A DNA stretch of 64,000 bases from assembly GCA_963719855.1 (NCBI GenBank), contig CAVRDK010000004.1:310001-374000 (forward strand), given 5' to 3'. This document shows, in pieces, positions 60,633 to 64,000 of the stretch. The notes beneath the pieces are model-generated. The model worked only from the letters and a program-made list of their open reading frames with translations, did not search any database and was not told the origin of the DNA. Numbering within the stretch: position 1 is the first letter of the stretch; each line of letters begins with the position of its first letter. Position numbers and translations under genes: made by a program. The stretch is from CAIQPV01 sp963719855 (lineage in GTDB: Bacteria > Pseudomonadota > Gammaproteobacteria > Burkholderiales > Gallionellaceae).

Positions 60633-61166
60633 TCAAGCCAAGGCGTTGGCCAGTTGGGAAAGATGGGTACGCGCGGAACCGTCAATTACTTTGTCTCCGG
60701 CACGGATAATTATTCCGCCCAGTAATTCGCGGTCTGTTTCACAGCTAAGCCTGATTTCACGGCCCAAACGCTTTTTCATCGCCGCAGTAATTTTTTGCTT
60801 TTGTATTTCATCCAGATCATAAGCGGAGGTCACCACGACATCCACACTCTGCTCAGCTTCGGCGCGCATGGTCTCGAACATCGCTGCAATTTCAGGCAAC
60901 AAAATCAAGCGCTGGCTCTCCACTAACAGCTTAATGAAGTTGCGTTGCATAGCACTTAACTTGTCACCACACAGCGCCAGCATCAAGCTTTCAAGCTGGC
61001 TTCGTGCGACGCGGGGGCTGGTGATCAGCGAGTTAACATCCGGGTTGAGCACGGCGTCTGCGGCAGATTGAAGCATATCCGACCAGATCTTCAACTCGCC
61101 AAGCTTGCTCGCTTCGTCAAATGCGGCCATTGCATAAGGACGTGCGACAGAGATAGCTTCAGCCAT
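60633..61166 (-). CDS. atpH: ATP synthase delta subunit
   Basis: 177 residues linking F1 to the stator. ATARPYAMAAFDEASK-like VARPYAMAAFDEASKLG at the N-terminus and LGGIIIRAGDKVIDGSAR at the C-terminus are diagnostic. Five bases separate it from atpF. Confidence 0.97.
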   Translation of the reverse strand: MAEAISVARPYAMAAFDEASKLGELKIWSDMLQSAADAVLNPDVNSLITSPRVARSQLESLMLALCGDKLSAMQRNFIKLLVESQRLILLPEIAAMFETMRAEAEQSVDVVVTSAYDLDEIQKQKITAAMKKRLGREIRLSCETDRELLGGIIIRAGDKVIDGSARTHLSQLANALA

Positions 61167-61171
61167 AATAA

Positions 61172-61642
61172 TTAGATTTCCGTGAGCAGTTTTTCAAGCA
61201 GCTCGTTATGCGCCTTGGCATCAATTTCGCGCCCCAGAATTTTGCCCGCACCTGCCAGCGCAACAGCAGAAACCTGTGTGCGCAATTGTTCTCTGGCGCG
61301 AAACACTTCCTGCTCGATCTCCGTCTTGGCTGCCGTAACAATCCGCTCGCCTTCTACGTGGGCATTCGTCTTGGCCTCTTCCACGATTTCGTGAGCGCGC
61401 TTGTCGCCCAATGCAATAAGGTCGGCTGCCTTTTCTTTAGCCTCACGCAGGACTTCGGCGGAACGCTTGGCTGCCAAATCCATATCGTGCTTGCCACGCT
61501 CGGCAGCGGCCAAACCATCGGCGATCTGCTTTTTGCGTGCATCCAATGCCGCCATGATGGGCGGCCAAATAAACTTCATGCAAAACCACACGAACATAGC
61601 AAACATGATCGTCTGGCCGAGAAGGGTCGCATTAATATTCAT
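61172..61642 (-). CDS. atpF: ATP synthase b subunit
   Basis: 156 residues: one N-terminal membrane helix (LLGQTIMFAMFVWFCMKFIW) followed by PPIMAALDARKKQIADGL and a long helical dimerisation region. Peripheral stalk of Fo. Length equals E. coli AtpF. Confidence 0.97.
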   Translation of the reverse strand: MNINATLLGQTIMFAMFVWFCMKFIWPPIMAALDARKKQIADGLAAAERGKHDMDLAAKRSAEVLREAKEKAADLIALGDKRAHEIVEEAKTNAHVEGERIVTAAKTEIEQEVFRAREQLRTQVSAVALAGAGKILGREIDAKAHNELLEKLLTEI

Positions 61643-61697
61643 GCAAGAACCTTTATTGGTTTGTTAAACACGGCATTAAAAACGGCTTTCACCCGAA

Positions 61698-61937
61698 TTA
61701 CTTGGCTACGGCAAACAGAACGTACATGGCCAGACCGACGGCAATCATCGGCACAGCATCAACCAGACCCATAACTACGAAGAACTGGGTGCGCAACATC
61801 GGGATCAGTTCCGGCTGACGCGCAGCGCCTTCCAGAAAACGACCGCCAAGAATGCCAATGCCTACAGATGCGCCAAGAGCGCCAAGACCCATCATCAGTG
61901 CGCCGGCAATGTAGAGCAGGGGGGTTGCGAGTTCCAT
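61698..61937 (-). CDS. atpE: ATP synthase c subunit
   Basis: 79-residue proteolipid with two membrane helices and the loop RQPELIP. The ion-binding carboxylate is the Asp in MGLVDAVPMIAVG; no sodium-binding signature is evident, so proton coupling is expected. ATG at 61937; a longer frame to 62099 runs into atpB and is not used. Confidence 0.97.
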   Translation of the reverse strand: MELATPLLYIAGALMMGLGALGASVGIGILGGRFLEGAARQPELIPMLRTQFFVVMGLVDAVPMIAVGLAMYVLFAVAK

Positions 61938-61981
61938 CTTTAATCTCCTATTGATAAAAGTAATACACAAAGTAATCTGGA

Positions 61982-62803
61982 TTAGTGGTGTTCCTGATGC
62001 GCCATGTCCAGATAAACGACGGTCAGCGTCATGAAAATAAAGGCTTGCAAGGTAACAATCAGAATATGAAAAATCGCCCACGGTAAAGAAAGCGTCCACT
62101 GCACATAGAACGGCAACAGCGCAATCAGGATAAAAATCATTTCACCGGCATACATATTGCCGAACAGACGTAGCGCGAGAGAAACCGGCTTGGCAATCAG
62201 ATTGACCAATTCGAGGAAAATATTGAACGGCAAGCCGAACTTGCCGAATGGTTGCAGCGTCAGCTCACCGATAAAACCACCGAGACCCTTGATCTTGATG
62301 CTGTAAAAAATCACCAGAAAGAACACGCCGATGGCCATGCCGATGGTGGCATTCGGATCGGTAGACGGTACCACTTTGAAGTGGCCGATGCCCATTTGCT
62401 CGGCCACAAATGGAACATAGTCAACGGGAATAAGATCCATCAGGTTCATCAGGAAAATCCAGATGAAAACGGTCAGCGCCAAAGGGGCGACTAATGCACT
62501 GCGCCCGGTAAACGAGCCACGTACGCTGTTGTCGATAAATTCGACAATCCATTCAATAAAATTTTGGGCACCGCTCGGAACACCATGCGCGGCGCTCGTG
62601 GCGACGCGGCGGAAGAAAAACAGGAACACCAGCCCCAGCACCAGCGAAACACCCAGCGTATCAATATTAAACGCCCAGAAGCCCATCGCCTTCGCTTCTT
62701 CCACATTGTGAGCGCAATGAAAATGACCCTCCTGCATACTGCAGGTCAGGTTTTGCAGGTGGTGCCTGATATAATCCGTCGAAGTCAGCGCTTCAGTTGT
62801 CAT
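61982..62803 (-). CDS. atpB: ATP synthase a subunit
   Basis: 273 residues with five or six membrane helices. The essential Arg is in VSLALRLFGNMYAGEM, with helper residues in LPFYVQW and LQAFIFMTLTVVYL. ATG at 62803 overlaps the atpI stop by four bases (ATGA). The frame is open to 62935 but that part is the atpI reading frame's shadow. The N-terminal periplasmic part is His/Cys-bearing (TCSMQEGHFHCAHN), a slightly unusual insertion. Confidence 0.97.
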   Translation of the reverse strand: MTTEALTSTDYIRHHLQNLTCSMQEGHFHCAHNVEEAKAMGFWAFNIDTLGVSLVLGLVFLFFFRRVATSAAHGVPSGAQNFIEWIVEFIDNSVRGSFTGRSALVAPLALTVFIWIFLMNLMDLIPVDYVPFVAEQMGIGHFKVVPSTDPNATIGMAIGVFFLVIFYSIKIKGLGGFIGELTLQPFGKFGLPFNIFLELVNLIAKPVSLALRLFGNMYAGEMIFILIALLPFYVQWTLSLPWAIFHILIVTLQAFIFMTLTVVYLDMAHQEHH

Positions 62804-63174
62804 TTTGCTTTCTCGAATTTCATCCAAATTGGGATAAGCAACCATGCCGCCTGTCCCACAACAAACCCTGTCAACATCCAAAGTGGCGCAAGCTTTATTA
62901 ACCCGAACCCCACTGCCAGCATAGTCGCCGTCCACACAAACCGCTCAATTGAAGTGCGGTAAGCCTGCCGCAAAGCCCATTCTGCACCCATACTCTCCTT
63001 GTGTTCTCCTTGCTTGAGCCGCCAAGCAAGAAACAAAGTGGACATTAAAGCAATGCAACTTCCATACACAAACGATTTTGTCGCCAAAGGGGTAGCGACT
63101 ATATAGGCGACGACAGCACCGATTATCGTTATTACGCCCTGTAGAAGAACCAAACGAAGGTATTCAGGCCGCAC
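62800..63174 (-). CDS. atpI: ATP synthase subunit I
   Basis: 124 residues with four hydrophobic segments (LLQGVITIIGAVVAYIVATP; LWMLTGFVVGQAAWLLIPIW). Helps assembly of the c-ring. Starts at GTG 63174. First gene of the operon; the promoter should lie within the following 374-bp spacer. Confidence 0.9.
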   Translation of the reverse strand: MRPEYLRLVLLQGVITIIGAVVAYIVATPLATKSFVYGSCIALMSTLFLAWRLKQGEHKESMGAEWALRQAYRTSIERFVWTATMLAVGFGLIKLAPLWMLTGFVVGQAAWLLIPIWMKFEKAK

Positions 63175-63548
63175 GTCAATCTTTTAACCAAATATTAGAG
63201 AATACCTATATAAGAAAAAACAGTCAAATCATTCGGTAATGTATCACATTGAAATTTGAATCTTTTTTCGAATGTTAAGCAATTGCAACCGGATACACCA
63301 CAACAGCATGGTATGCTAGTGCACAGAAAATGTAATCCTCCTTTTGGGGTATGGGAATTACCCTATTGTGGCTATATGGGGTTTTATGTTGCCTGCCTTT
63401 ATTGTATGCCTCGCACTTTTCGGTACTTCTTTTGGAATAAGTACGGCGATGCCTGCGATGCTCCAACGTTTATCACTTACTCCAGCAGCCATGCCGGGGT
63501 AATATTCAGTGTTTATGGATGCGCGCAAAATTGCAGAGACATTACCAA
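63175..63548. other. Spacer between parB and atpI with a possible gene remnant
   Basis: No intact gene. On the plus strand, 63320-63493 is open for 57 codons and reads LLGYGNYPIVAIWGFMLPAF then VCLALFGTSFGISTAMPAML, strongly hydrophobic and similar in flavour to a helix pair of an MFS drug transporter, ending in a stop. It has no start or partner domains, so it is at best a remnant. The A/T-rich part (63180-63290) may carry the atp promoter. Confidence 0.35.
63320..63493 (+). pseudogene. Possible remnant of a membrane transporter gene
   Basis: Frame from after the stop at 63317 to TAA at 63493. The peptide IWGFMLPAFIVCLALFGTSF and GISTAMPAMLQRLSLTPAA resembles the late helices of MFS efflux proteins. 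Length is only 57 codons. Chance hydrophobic frame is a real alternative. Confidence 0.3.
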
Positions 63549-64000
63549 TCATTCATTCCCGCCAACCCCAATTATTGCGAGAACGCCGTCCAGCTGTTCA
63601 AGCGTTTTATATTCTATTACCAGCTTTCCAGCACCCTTTGCGCCGTGCTGTATCGCCACTTTTGCGCCGAGCCGGTCAGCCACTTTTTCCTGTAATCGGA
63701 TAATGTCGCGGCTGGGCGCAGTTTTATTAAGCTCCCGCTTTGCAACCGGCGTCAGTTCGTTCTGCACCAGCTTTTCTGCTTCGCGCACCGATAACCCGCC
63801 CAATAAAATTTTGTTGGCCGCAGCAATCTGCGCCGCGCCTTCCAGCGCCAACAGCGCTCGGGCATGCCCCATGTCCAACTCACCTTCCATCAGCATCGCC
63901 TGCACCGGCTGCGACAGCTTAAGCAACCGCAACAAGTTGCTCGCCGCACTGCGCGAGCGCCCCACCGCATCCGCCGCCGTCTGGTGCGTCATTTGAAATT
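63549..64000 (-). CDS. parB: Chromosome partitioning protein ParB, 3' part (runs off window)
   Basis: The last 150 residues of ParB; the frame continues beyond the right edge (the codons before MTHQTAADAVGRSRSAASN read Phe-Gln). Contains the helix-turn-helix HQTAADAVGRSRSAASNLLR, LELSQPVQAML-like LKLSQPVQAMLMEGELDMGH and the C-terminal dimerisation domain (GKLVIEYKTLEQLDGVLAII). ParB binds parS and uses CTP as a clamp in chromosome segregation. Its place beside the atp operon is common near oriC, which suggests the origin is not far to the right. Confidence 0.95.
   Translation of the reverse strand, partial: FQMTHQTAADAVGRSRSAASNLLRLLKLSQPVQAMLMEGELDMGHARALLALEGAAQIAAANKILLGGLSVREAEKLVQNELTPVAKRELNKTAPSRDIIRLQEKVADRLGAKVAIQHGAKGAGKLVIEYKTLEQLDGVLAIIGVGGNE

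Noticed and set aside
62804..62935. Extended N-terminus of atpB
   Set aside because: This stretch is the coding region of atpI in another frame; the ATGA overlap at 62800-62803 fixes the start.
1..64000. tRNA or rRNA genes
   Set aside because: No spacer contains a recognisable cloverleaf (no GGTTCGAATCC-type T-arm with a matching acceptor stem) and no rRNA sequence was seen; a covariance search would be decisive.

Overview
The window is chromosomal DNA of moderate GC content from a Gram-negative proteobacterium, most probably a betaproteobacterium of the Nitrosomonadales (Gallionellaceae or a close relative). This rests on a bacterial phosphoribulokinase (Calvin cycle), a glutamate-cysteine ligase of the Acidithiobacillus ferrooxidans type, the metX-metW pair, a TorF-type porin next to glnK-amtB, and the atpIBEFHAGDC order next to parB. 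It is inference from gene content, not from a marker gene. No rRNA, tRNA, CRISPR array or complete insertion sequence was recognised.

Layout. 0.3-4.2 kb: signalling block on the minus strand (GGDEF protein, NarL-type regulator, hybrid-like histidine kinase). 4.7-13 kb: AmpG-like permease, then a type I restriction-modification locus transcribed hsdR-hsdS-DUF1016 nuclease-hsdM, with a cluster of inverted repeats before hsdM. 13-17.6 kb: metX-metW, then a permease-less PTS (EIIA-Man, HPr, EI). 17.7-25.6 kb: gshA-apbE-small membrane protein, an ABC-F ATPase, murI, purU, and an RhlE-type helicase. 25.7-29 kb: torF-glnK-amtB nitrogen operon with a clear sigma-54 promoter and two NtrC-like sites. 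28.8-36.9 kb: ubiK, comM, DUF2288, gamma carbonic anhydrase, pyrC, and a cell-envelope cluster syntenic with E. coli rsmI/lpoA/yraN/diaA/dolP, in which lpoA and yraN are one reading frame. 37-46 kb: adenosine-kinase-like gene, prk, and the run leuS-lptE-holA-cutA-dsbD-DUF202. 46-50 kb: argA-yggX-ppk. 50-55 kb: a TAXI binding protein with an adenylate/guanylate cyclase, a DUF4124 protein and pyrE. 55-63 kb: xth and the ATP synthase operon. The right edge holds the 3' part of parB.

The most distinctive feature is the load of short structured repeats. One family of about 140-180 bp has terminal inverted repeats and looks like a MITE (three copies, plus a divergent relative that fills the exact gap between ptsH and ptsP). 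A second family of about 60 bp, with a conserved outer frame and a variable hairpin, occurs in tandem between atpA and atpG, downstream of the BON lipoprotein gene, and in frame inside xth, where it adds about 50 residues to exonuclease III. A third, widespread type of repeat has entered hsdR in frame. Several of these repeats supply ribosome-binding sites, stop codons or protein sequence to housekeeping genes.
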